This document shows positions 1-9,133 of a stretch of DNA of 64,000 nucleotides, piece after piece. Within the stretch, counting starts at the first letter, position 1. Every line of letters starts with the position of its first letter. The position numbers were made by a program, and so were the translations under genes. Source of the stretch: Lineus longissimus (Eukaryota > Nemertea > Pilidiophora > Heteronemertea > Lineidae); contig NC_088318.1 of the NCBI RefSeq assembly GCF_910592395.1, positions 6,100,756-6,164,755 on the forward strand, in the 5' to 3' direction. The notes beneath the pieces are model-generated. The model worked only from the letters and a program-made list of their open reading frames with translations. It made no database searches and was not told the origin of the DNA.

Positions 1-205
1 GGGCATATTGCTGATTGATTGATATACTTTTTATGCACGCATACAGCACGCCACAGCTAGGTCCGAGTCTGTGGACAAATGGTTTGTTTAATTTGTCTCT
101 TCGATATTGCTCCTTTGATATTGCATTAGATTTTCATTGCAATTCAATCTATTCAAGGTATAGCCCATTTGAACCTGCCTGCACCACGGGTACAATGCTA
201 GTAAG
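1..205. other. Unique left edge, no gene seen
   Basis: These bases do not match the start of the other repeat units, which begin near the sequence corresponding to 206. Short open frames exist on both strands but none resembles a known protein or has a conserved counterpart elsewhere in the window. I see nothing functional here. Confidence 0.5.
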
Positions 206-1099
206 CCCATATTAACTAAACACGGCAAATCTGACTTTGGAGAGTTAGTCTGACACGGTCGATGTAGCATTGTCTGGAAAAATCAGATTAATGACAGCGT
301 CTTCAAGAAATTGCACAGGTGCAAAGCTCAAGACTTCGAAATTAACTAATAAACCTTTCTGAGTTGTAGAAGTATATCAAATAGCTTTTTTTCGTTATAT
401 GATTATAATAGACAGACCCGCACTATAGTGACATCGCGGATAATGATCAATACGCCCAATACTATTTTGATATCGCAGATGACAAAGTGTGGAATGTTTA
501 GAATAATTGTGTGGCCAATATAGATAATTTGAAAATTGATCCAAGCTGTGAGGATGAAGGACTTAAACTAGTGGGAAGTGTTGTAGAGACAAAGCGAGGA
601 AGTTCGCGTAATTAGCATAGACCCTCGGTCGTGATGAGAGGACAGGTACAGTACACTAGTCTAGTGTAATATGATGGAGAAACAAGATGGGTTAGATCAG
701 CAAGGTAACCTCCAGAGGAGGGAAGATACATGTACTATTGAGTCAGGATCACTTGAATGTGTACTTTTTCCGGGACAACTGTGTTCGTTATTGACTGAAA
801 CTGGGTGGCTGACACGAAGTTGCGTCTTCGTAATCGTGACGTCACGTCAGTGGCCTTATATCAAACAAGTAGCTGATGACTCAGTGAGTAATTTAACTCT
901 GCTAATGCTCTCCACTTGAATGAGGAGTACCAGTATTCTATTGATATTTCTGTTGAAAGCTAATCCAATCGCCATTGAATGGGCGGAAGGCTTGTTGGAT
1001 GGAACTATGGTGCCCACATTCGCAGTGTAAGCATTTCTGCTAAAATATCCGAATGTCTGGATATTATTTCTGAAATAGCTCGTGGTGAATAAGATAAAA
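206..1099 (+). repeat. Unit 1 upstream conserved region
   Basis: This is the ~0.9 kb 5' part of the tandem unit. It is recognisable in every unit by the string near 206 (CCCATATTAACTAAAC), the segment AGTTAGTCTGACAC, and the block just before the gene. Related copies start near 6063, 9134, 13037, 16228, 21306, 24301, 27720, 41026, 52040 and 56607. It presumably contains the promoter and 5' untranslated region. An AT-rich stretch (CTATTGATATTT in this copy, with longer TATA runs in others) lies ~150 bases before the ATG. A possible 52-base intron (1027-1078) starts GTAAGC and ends AAATAG. Confidence 0.75.
837..883 (+). promoter_or_regulatory. Conserved CRE-type and AP-1-type sites
   Basis: A perfect palindrome TGACGTCA lies at 837-844 and TGACTCA at 877-883, about 260 and 220 bases before the receptor ATG. 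TGACGTCA recurs at 21967, 28378, 52521 and 57259, and is mutated by one base or more in units 2, 3, 5, 6 and 8. TGACTCA recurs at 6657, 9872, 13760, 16817, 22061, 28468, 52615 and 57353. It is changed to TGATGCA in unit 8, whose gene is dead. TGACGTCA is the canonical CREB/ATF site and TGACTCA the AP-1/Maf core. Their use here is inferred from conservation and position only. Confidence 0.5.
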
Positions 1100-2110
1100 A
1101 TGAACACGACTCACATACTCGTTACCCAAGATCTCTGGACGTCTAGCGACCGTCCGTCGTCAGAGCAACCGCTTCTATTCATCCAGCAGCTCCTCAACCT
1201 CGTGCAAGCCTACGTCTTGACCGTCGTTCTTCTACTCGGAATCTTTGGTAACACGTTGTCCTTTGTGATATTCTTCCGAGTGAGAAAGCAGGCGGACGCC
1301 TGCGTCCAGTACCTTAGTTGTCTATCGGTGTCCGACACTGGAGTCATTTTTATTCTTGGGGTGCGTGATTGGTTTTCATTCGGTCTAAACCACATCACAA
1401 ATGGAGCATACGGATTCAACTTAATGCTGTACAATAACGCAACATGTAAATTTGTGGCCGGCGTTTCGTATATTTCTCAAGTAATATCGGGTTGGATAAT
1501 TGTAGCCTTTTCGACAGAAAGAGCTTACGTTGTATGGTTTCCTCTAAAACGGGCAAACATCACACCAAAAATAAGAAAAAATGTATTAGTGACGATCTTT
1601 TTGAACGGTGTGTTTTTAGGTACCCTCCGATTTTGGCTGGCGGAGATCATTCCAGGTATACCTGAAATTTGTTTCTATAAAACGAACCCAATTATTGTTT
1701 CTACGATCCTGAACCAGATCGATGTCTCTTTATATGCTTATGCACCTTTCATCCTGATCTTTTTTGCGAATATGTCAATCATTGTCGCGATATCTCTTTC
1801 AAAAACAAAACATCTTGGAGGAAATCGCGAGAAAACACGGCGGGATGGGAGACTGTTAGTGTCTTTAATGTCTGTTTCGACCTTTTATATAGTCCTTCTT
1901 TTGCCCTCCTCAGCAGTTTTTACTTACATGACGGAAGCCAAGGACATTGGAGAAGAACAATCACTGTTCTTGTGGTTTTTGATGAAATTCCTCAAAGTCG
2001 TAACTATTCTTAATTACTGTTTCAATTTCATTATTTATGGGTGTACGCTGCCCTTTTATCGCCAAGAAATCAAAAAGATGTTTGCAATTCCATTAAGAAA
2101 TAAGAAATAG
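1100..2110 (+). CDS. Class A GPCR, tandem copy 1 (intact)
   Basis: Single-exon rhodopsin-like seven-transmembrane receptor of 336 residues. I chose the ATG at 1100 (AAAATGA context) because the frame upstream has only GTG codons. Landmarks: TM1 about 34-58 with G50-N51; TM2 69-88 with D79; C116 at the top of TM3 and C191 in extracellular loop 2, the usual disulfide pair; ERA at 140-142 in place of DRY; TM4 161-180; TM5 208-232; TM6 252-276; TM7 287-315 with NFIIY (309-313) in place of NPxxY; and a basic helix 8 (FYRQEIKKMF). Sequons occur at N2 and N113. The NFIIY form and loop layout resemble invertebrate peptide/FMRFamide-like receptors and lineage-specific chemosensory expansions; ligand unknown. 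It should act at the plasma membrane through G proteins. Its closest relative here is copy 5. Confidence 0.9.
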   Translation: MNTTHILVTQDLWTSSDRPSSEQPLLFIQQLLNLVQAYVLTVVLLLGIFGNTLSFVIFFRVRKQADACVQYLSCLSVSDTGVIFILGVRDWFSFGLNHITNGAYGFNLMLYNNATCKFVAGVSYISQVISGWIIVAFSTERAYVVWFPLKRANITPKIRKNVLVTIFLNGVFLGTLRFWLAEIIPGIPEICFYKTNPIIVSTILNQIDVSLYAYAPFILIFFANMSIIVAISLSKTKHLGGNREKTRRDGRLLVSLMSVSTFYIVLLLPSSAVFTYMTEAKDIGEEQSLFLWFLMKFLKVVTILNYCFNFIIYGCTLPFYRQEIKKMFAIPLRNKK

Positions 2111-2349
2111 CAATAGGCGTTGTGTCCAGTGATTACATTCGCCACCGCGGCAAAGAAACATGACATGTATTTTATCTATGTACACAACAATTTGTATTTA
2201 CCCAGGACCACAGTGTGCAGACGAGCGTGTTATATCTCCAGGAGAAGTAGAGTCCATTAATCACATTCGTTTGTTATGAAAGGGTATTTCAATGCGAATC
2301 GGCTATTTTTCAATGGGCTATACCCCGTCGGAATTGGTATCTGCACTTG
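2111..2349 (+). repeat. Unit 1 downstream region, first part
   Basis: Conserved 3' flank of the receptor unit, containing the shared strings CGCCACCGCGGCAAAG and GGGCTATACCCCGTCGG. It is cut at 2349 by the inserted transposon and resumes at 5091. Confidence 0.75.
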
Positions 2350-2509
2350 ACTATTATGATGTGTGGCATGTGGCAAAAGGCAGTTTCATTTTCTTCATCA
2401 TTTGGTAGTATATAGTATGTTTGGTACAATCAAGCAGTCTTTACTTTTACAATAGGATAGATAATCCGAGTCTAGGCTATTATTAATCGCCATTACTGTC
2501 CTAAATATT

Positions 2510-3938
2510 TTCCGGGTTAGCAAAGAAGTTGGAAGCACTCGCCAAAAAAAACCGGGATGTGGAGAATTGCGTGATTGGATCAAAAGCATATCAAATCACT
2601 TGTACTGGTGCGCCTCGAGCAATAAAGATGGTGACAAAGAAGTGCTGTTGGCCAAGTGGCTTTCCATTATGAACCACATCCAGAATATTCACGAGGGCCA
2701 CGACAACGAGAAATTTCCACGCTGTGCGCACGAGGTGATTGACGAGTCAGAGCGAAAGAAGAAGTGGCTGAAGCCTAGTAAGTTTTGTTCTTTTTAATCT
2801 CAAATCCTACTACTATCCTCTTTCCCTTACCACTACCAGTGTGATGTTCTTGTGTTTTGATATGCTTACATTTCTTATCATTTCAGGCACCAAGGTCACC
2901 GAGAAGGTGAATGCATTGCTCACCAACAAACGCCTACAGACTGATGTGAAAAAGCTGAGCCCATTACACCAGACATCAAGTGTGGAGGCCTTCCATTCCC
3001 TGATTGTGCACTTCTGCCCAAAATCAACTCATTTCTCTTACCTTGGGATGAAGAGCAGGTGAGTAACATATGCATCTTTCCAACAACACACAAACAAGTT
3101 CTGCCAATCTGCTTTGAAGACTGAGCAGATTGAATGTCAGCTTTTGATAATGTCAATCTTATTTACATTTTCAGGCTTGCATTGGCAGCTCTTCATTACA
3201 ATGAGAACAGCAGTCGCCCAGTTGCAAAGACAATGACCGGTGGAGATGCTTGCACAATTATTTTCCCAAAATTCAAGCAAGGGGGATTCAGTATTCAGAA
3301 GTCCAAACCACCTGCCACCTACAGTATGTATTACTTAGTACATTATCAGGACAGTAAAGTTCCTTCTTTAGGCAATTTGCTGAAGAAAAGAGAGAAGATA
3401 ACGATAAGCTACTAAAAAATATAATATACTTTTATAATATCTTTTGCTTTGAATTTTACACTACAGTAATCGATTGTCTTTTTCAGGATACCTCACAGAT
3501 CTGATGGAGAAACTGTGCGATGAAGTTGTATGTGACCCAGCAAAATTTGACAAAGTTCTTGATGACATCAATGTCCCACCACCACTGGCAACAAAGTATG
3601 TGCGTCCGAACAAGCAAGAAGCCGTCGCAAATTGGTCCAAGCGCTTCAACTCAACGTAAGTTCATTCTTAGTCCTCCTGATCCATATTTGGCAGTTTGAA
3701 ACCCTTGTATGTGTCCGATTGAAAGGCATTCCTAATGACAGTCACTGTACATGAGGGTAGGACGACCCGGATCTTTTTTCCCAAGACTCCCCAGCACCAA
3801 CGCACAAATTGACGGTATGCTACATATCGATACCTCCTGAAAAAGAAAGGTGAAACTGCATATCAAAGAGTAATACAACCAAAATCAACAATCTACAATA
3901 CAAATGTGTTTGTTTTCTTTTGCAGGGTAGCAGTGTGA
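2510..3938 (+). pseudogene. Transposase-like C-terminal exons, 5'-truncated
   Basis: Five exons can be chained with GT-AG introns in matching phase: about 2510-2777, 2887-3058, 3175-3323, 3487-3655 and 3926-3938 (TGA at 3936). Recognisable stretches are RDWIKSISNHLYWC, the acidic/His-rich DGDKEVL to CAHEV region, KKWLKP, NKRLQTDVKKLS, VEAFHSLIVHFCPK and THFSYLGM. I recognise these as a protein family present in many copies in fish and invertebrate genomes and behaving like a transposon protein, often with an N-terminal THAP finger. No THAP finger or upstream exons remain. An A8 run near 2543-2551 appears to break the frame in the first exon. The function is not established from sequence. Confidence 0.55.
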
Positions 3939-4883
3939 GCCATCTAGATGCCAGGCAAAGTGTTTCACTGAGTTCAGATCAACCTCGAAGAACCTACTAA
4001 TATGTAGACTAGAGGGGAACACTAGAATAAAGAACATTGTCCGTTGATAGTACATACTCATGATTTGGTCCATCTGGGGCGTGATTCCCTTGCTGTGCTT
4101 TGAATGTTAGGAAAGCAACTTCCAACGCCCATATATTTAGGCAGGCTCCTTCAAAACCCGGGTGTTCTGTCACACACTTGAAATCAGCACCTTCGATCAA
4201 GGGGTCAGTGAGCTTTTGCTGGACTATGTTCATAGTCTGGCAACATCTGCATTCTAGTGCTGTCTCCATGATCTGACAGTTTCCACAGCTGCACCTGTAG
4301 TGTAAATAAAAATAAACTATTGTAAATAAACGATCATATCACTTTGTAAATATAACAAGTCATTTATCTCATTGTCCGCATTGAGTGAACATCATGGCAT
4401 ACATGGCATGCCATAGGCCAGTGACAGTGTCAGTGTAGGCCTACGTGTGTGTGTTGCATGCATGCTGAACTGAAGAAGCAAATTTCTTTGATAAATCTGT
4501 CTTGAATTGACGATCTATTTTCTTGAATGTCCCGGCTCCAGGCATATCCCCCTCACCCCCTAAACCTACTTTGCATCCATTCACGTCGGTTAAGAACCTA
4601 AACATCACTATACCACTCACCAATAATTCAAATCAACCAGTCGCCGCGCATCGTCTTCATCGTCTTCAACTTCGACTTGCATTTCTGCCTCCGGATCGTC
4701 CGCGTCATATTCCGGCTCAAACTGGTACGGTAGCACCCCGATGGCTGGTCTTTCGACACCTGACTGGTCTATAAATATTTCCTCAGTCTCTGACAAGTAT
4801 TCAGCCGCAGAAAAGTCCGAGAAATCAGAGGAAATGCCAAAAGATTCGCAGCTCGATTGCACAGAAACTTCGCTGTCCGCCAT
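3668..4883 (-). CDS. P2X7-ballast-like cysteine-rich protein, three exons
   Basis: Exons 4883-4621, 4294-4058 and 3836-3668 join in matching phase through GT-AG introns to give 222 residues ending at TAA (3670-3668). The N-terminal ~85 residues are acidic and Ser-rich and end in PYQFEPEYDADDPEAEMQ and a DEDDARR run. Exon 2 brings a dense Cys cluster (CSCGNC, then CRCC), then CVTEHPGFEGACL and LEVAFLTF. Exon 3 has YRYVAYRQFVRWCWGVLG, KKIRVVLPSC and a short tail. This order matches the C-terminal ballast region of vertebrate P2X7 receptors, which binds zinc and guanine nucleotide; no P2X channel part is present. Free-standing ballast proteins are common in invertebrates. All splice sites and the frame are intact. 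Whether it helps transposition is unknown. Confidence 0.75.
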
Positions 4884-5090
4884 GTTTAAAATCAGCTGTT
4901 GACCTTCTGTGACGTCACAGGGTATCTGGGGGCAATCTCCGGATTTAATGTTTTTTTCTTGCGTGGGGTTTTTCAAAATCGTGTTTTGTGATAAATTGGC
5001 TGGGGAAAATTATATGAATTTGTTCATGTTGTTTATTTATAAGGTACTAAGTTAAATTGGCAAGATATAAAGAGGGTCTGGATTATTCCT

Positions 5091-6060
5091 TTAACGATTT
5101 GGGCCGTTGGAATGTACTTCCTGTTAGTTGGCCTATAGGAATCTCTGCTTACGCCAGAACTTTGCGACCTGGTAGATTGCGGCGAGATGCGGAAAATACC
5201 CGTGCCGGAACTTTGCGACACGGCCTAATTCAGTTATACCCGTGCCGCAATGTTGCGGGCCGGGTATATCAAGGTAGGCGGAACGATGATATTGTACCGG
5301 GTCGCAACTTTGCGGCCCGGGATGGTTTATCGCCCAATGAATTGACATTTTGGTATAATTGTTTAAATAGCCATCGCCCGGGACATTGTATAACTTTTGG
5401 CACTGAACTATCCCATCTTACGATAGAAAGAGGATTTGTAAGCACTCTTTTTGCATAATCTACATATTTGATCAATTTGAACCAATACATCTTTGAGGAA
5501 GAGCTGGAGAAGTACAAGTAAAGACATTTCGCTTTCATTTTTCATGGATTCGTCATTATTAATTTAATATAGATTCAGAGACTCGACCAACGCCTGTAAT
5601 ACGCAAAAACTCAAACTCCGAAACGGACAACTTCAGTACAGTATACAATATACCGGCAGCTGCATAGTCCCATCATGTTCACATATTCTCTTCAAATCCC
5701 ATCGGAATGTCACATCATACCAGAAATGTCAAAAGGACTATTTACATGTATATGGAAAACTTTTTTAACTTTCCGTTAATTTTTTTAGGGGGAAGTTGTT
5801 TGATTTAAAAGTATCTAATCAGCATATTTGTAAATAACTAGTATTGTTCTTTTGAAGGGGTAAATATAGGCCAAATCAAAATGAATATGAAATACAAATG
5901 TTTGTCTCTGTTGGTTATTCCTTCCGCCAAATCCGGCACGCCCCCCCCCCCCTCAAATATTTAGCAACTTTACCGAACACTCCATCTGCCCATGCCCCAA
6001 ACTCCGTGCGGAGTAGTTTCTTGATATATGTAAATAAATTACACCGTGATCAGAAAATAT
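5091..6060 (+). repeat. Unit 1 downstream region, second part, with hairpin cluster
   Basis: Continuation of the conserved 3' flank. It has three consecutive GC-rich imperfect palindromes (about 5199-5225, 5239-5264 and 5297-5321), the last reading CCGGGTCGCAA, CTT, then GCGGCCCGG. A C12 tract lies at ~5941-5952 in a conserved setting (CCGGCACGCCCC). Equivalents lie at 8215-8370, 15320-15480, 20395-20560 and 54660-54790. No coding region is credible here. Confidence 0.7.
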
Positions 6061-6891
6061 CATAAGCCTATATTAACTAAACGCAGCAAATCTGACTTTG
6101 GACAGTTAGTCTGACACCCTAAGATGTAGTATTATCTGGAAAAATCAGTTTAATAACAGTGTCTTCAAGAAAATGCACAGGCGCAAATCTCAAGACTTCG
6201 AAATTATCTTCAGAATTATAGATTGGTTGGAGTAAACCTTTCTGAGTTGTAGTAGAATATCAAGTAGCTTTCTTTCGTTATATGATTATAATAGACAGAC
6301 CCATACTATTGTGATATTGCGGATAATGATTAATACGCCCATACTATTTTGATATCGCTGATAAAAAAGTGGCGAAAGTTGAAATGATTTGTGAGGCCAA
6401 TATAGTTCATTTGAAAATTGATCCAAACTATCAGGATGAAGGACTTAAACTAGTGGGAAGTGCTGTACAGACCAGACGCACGTTGTCGCTGGATGCATTT
6501 CAACATGATGAAAAGGGACTGAAACTGGGTGGCTGACGTGAAGTTTTGTCTGGTATGAATCAAGACGTCACGTCAGTGGCATTAGTATCGATTTCTTCGT
6601 AATCAAAATGACACTCGTAGATTAGTCAACCTGAAGTATATCAAACAAGTAGCTAATGACTCAGTGAGTAATCTAACTCTGCTAATGCTCTGCACTTGAA
6701 TGAGGAGTACCAGTATTCTATTGATATATATATCTATTGAAAGCTAATCGAATCGCTGTTGAATGGGCGGAAGGCTTGTTGGATGGGGCTATGGAGCTAA
6801 GGGCCCCACATTCGCAGTGTAAGTATGTCTGCTAAAATATTCGAATGTCTGGATATCATTTCTTAAATAGCTCGTGGTGAATGCGGTCAAT
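6061..6891 (+). repeat. Unit 2 upstream conserved region
   Basis: Same upstream block as unit 1. TGACTCA is at 6657-6663. The CRE-type site is reduced to GACGTCA because the preceding T is A. The candidate 52-base 5'-UTR intron lies at about 6821-6872, GTAAGT to AAATAG. Confidence 0.7.
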
Positions 6892-7890
6892 ATGAACATG
6901 GCTCCCCTACTGGTTACTCAAGATTTCTGGACGTCTAGCGACCGGCCGTCAACAGAGCAACTTCTTCTAATCAACCAGCAGCTCCTCGACCTCGTTCAAG
7001 CCTACGTCATGACTGTCGTTCTTCTACTCGGAATTTTTGGTAACACGTTGTCTTTTATGATATTTTTTCGAGTGAGAAAGCGGGCGGACACCTGCGTCCA
7101 GTACCTTAGTTGTCTATCTGTGTCCGACACTGGAGTCATTCTTATTCTTGGGGTGCCAGATTGGTTTGCATTTGGTCTAAACTACATCACAAATGGAGCA
7201 TACGGATTCAACTTAATGCTGTACAATAACGCAACATGTAAATTTGTGGCCTGTATTTTGCATATTTCTGAAGTAATACCAGGTTGGATAATTGTAGCCT
7301 TTGCGACGGAAAGAGCTTACGTTGTAAGGTTTCCTCTAAAACGCGCAAAAATCACTCCAAAAATAAAGAAAAACGTATTATTGACGATTTTTCTAACCAG
7401 CGTGGTTCTAAGTCTCCACCGATTTTGGCTATCGGAGAACATTCCAGGTACACGTGTAATTTCCTTCTATAAAACAAACCCAATTATTGTTTCTACGATC
7501 TCGAACCAGATCGATATCACTTTATATGCTTATGCACCTGTTATCCTGATATTGTTTGCGAATATGTCCATCCGTGTTGCGATTTCACTCTCAAGTACTA
7601 AACATCTGGGGGGAAATCGTGAGAAAATACGGCAGGAGGGGAGACTGTTAGTGGTGTCTTTAATGTCTGTTTCGACCGTTTATATTGTCCTTTTATTGCC
7701 TTCCGCAGCAATTTTTACTTACATCACGGAAGCCAATGTCATTGGAGAAGAACAATCACTGTTCTTGTGGTTTTTGATGAAATCCCTCGATCTGGTAAGT
7801 GTTCTTAACTACTGCTTCAATTTCATTATCTATGGGTGTACGCTGCCCTTTTATCGCCAAGAAATCAAAATATATTTTCAATTCAAATAA
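6892..7890 (+). CDS. Class A GPCR, tandem copy 2 (intact, diverged)
   Basis: A 332-residue seven-transmembrane receptor homologous to copy 1 throughout. The start is ATG at 6892, since earlier in-frame codons are only GTG. It keeps GN in TM1, SVSDT in TM2, the TM3 Cys (ATCKF), ERA and NFIIY. Oddities: the extracellular loop 2 Cys that pairs with TM3 is Ser (VISFYKT where other copies have EICFYKT), the residue after ERAYVV is Arg instead of Trp, and the tail is short (EIKIYFQFK). The TM3 outer half reads ACILHISEVIPG, unlike other copies. It groups with pseudogene copy 6. It is probably a functional but diverged receptor; loss of the disulfide could also mark early decay. Confidence 0.88.
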   Translation: MNMAPLLVTQDFWTSSDRPSTEQLLLINQQLLDLVQAYVMTVVLLLGIFGNTLSFMIFFRVRKRADTCVQYLSCLSVSDTGVILILGVPDWFAFGLNYITNGAYGFNLMLYNNATCKFVACILHISEVIPGWIIVAFATERAYVVRFPLKRAKITPKIKKNVLLTIFLTSVVLSLHRFWLSENIPGTRVISFYKTNPIIVSTISNQIDITLYAYAPVILILFANMSIRVAISLSSTKHLGGNREKIRQEGRLLVVSLMSVSTVYIVLLLPSAAIFTYITEANVIGEEQSLFLWFLMKSLDLVSVLNYCFNFIIYGCTLPFYRQEIKIYFQFK

Positions 7891-9133
7891 GAAATACCAA
7901 TGGGCGTATTCTCCAGTGATTAAATACGCCGCCGCGGCAAAGAAACATGACATGTATTGTATCTGTGTACATAACAATTTGTATTTGCACATGACCACAG
8001 TGCACACACGAGCGTGCTATATCTCACTGAGAAGTCGTCTCAAGTGATCACATTCGTTTGTTACAAAAGGGCATTTTAATGCGAATCGGCTTTTTTCAAT
8101 GGGCTATACCCCGTCGGCATTAATATCTGCAGTTGTTAACCCTAACGATTTCGACCATTGGAATGTACTGCTTGTAGTATGCCTAATAGCAAGCTCTGCT
8201 TATGACTCAACTTTTCTACCCGGTAGATGCGGTATAAAATACCCGTTCCGGAACTTGGCTCCCCGGGCGAATTCAGCGAGAGGGGAAGAATAGCCGTGCC
8301 GCAAGGTTGCGGGCGGGGTAAGGTTGGCGGAACGATGATATTGTACTGGGTCGCAACGTTTTGGCCCGGGATGGTTTGTAGCCCAATGAATTGACCTTTT
8401 GTTGAAATTGTCTTAATAGCCATCGCCCGGGAGCGGGACACAGTATAACTTTTTGCAGTGAACAATCCCATCTTACAATGAAAAGAGGATTTGTAAGCAC
8501 TCTTTTTGCATATTCTGCATATTTCATCAATTTGAACCAATACATCTTTGAGAAAGACCTGGAGAAGTACATGTAAAAACATTTCGCTCTCATTCTTCAT
8601 GGAGTCGTCATTATTAATGTAATATAGATTCTGAGCTTCGACCAACGCCAATTTATACGCCAAGTGGTCACTCCGATTCCGAAACGGACAACATCAGTAC
8701 AGTATACAATATACCGGTAGCTGCATAGTCCAACCATGTTCACAGATTCTCTTCAAATTCCATCGGAATGTCACATCTCACTGCAAATGGCAAAAAGGAC
8801 TCTTTACATGTATATGGAATTAATATTTTAACTTTCCGTTAAATTTTTTAGGGGGAAGTTTTTTGAGTGAAAAGTATCTAACCCGCATATTTGTAAATAA
8901 CAAGTATTGTTCTTTTGAAGGGGCAAATATAGGCCGAATCAAAATCAATATGAAATATAAATGTTTGTCTCTGTTGATTATTCCTTCCGCCAAATCCGGC
9001 ACGCCCCCCCCCCCCCACCTTCCCCCAAATATTTAGCAGCTTTACCGAACACTCCATGTGTCAATGCCCCAAACTCCGCGCGGATTAGTTTCCTGATATC
9101 TGAAAACAAATTACGCCATGATCAGAAAATATC
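7891..9133 (+). repeat. Unit 2 downstream conserved region
   Basis: 3' flank with the same blocks as unit 1 but uninterrupted: CGCCGCCGCGGCAAAG, GGGCTATACCCCGTCGG, the hairpin cluster (about 8215-8370) and a C-tract at ~9003-9016. A long - strand frame across 8142-8663 is a by-product of the repeat and is not conserved as protein. Confidence 0.7.

Larger units (their letters stand above)
2350..5090. mobile_element. DNA transposon, left end deleted, two convergent spliced genes
   Basis: The receptor-unit flank breaks off after CTGCACTTG (2349) and resumes at TTAACGATTT (5091); other units have these a few bases apart. The right end reads TTAA then AGGAATAATCC on the - strand, which fits a TTAA-targeting element such as Kolobok or piggyBac type. 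No matching left terminus is present and about 8 bases of host flank are missing, so the left end seems lost by deletion. Inside are a + strand gene (about 2510-3938) and a - strand gene (4883-3668) whose last exons interleave. Class assignment is tentative. Confidence 0.6.

Noticed and set aside
1210-1434. 74-codon antisense frame under TM1-TM2 repeated in many receptor copies (also 10143, 14101, 25904, 28813)
   Set aside because: It tracks the conserved sense codons and has no independent start context or family match, so it is a shadow of the receptor gene.
8142-8663. 173-codon - strand frame in the unit 2 downstream region
   Set aside because: Equivalent frames in other units are broken or differ in register, and the sequence is the hairpin-rich repeat, not a protein family.
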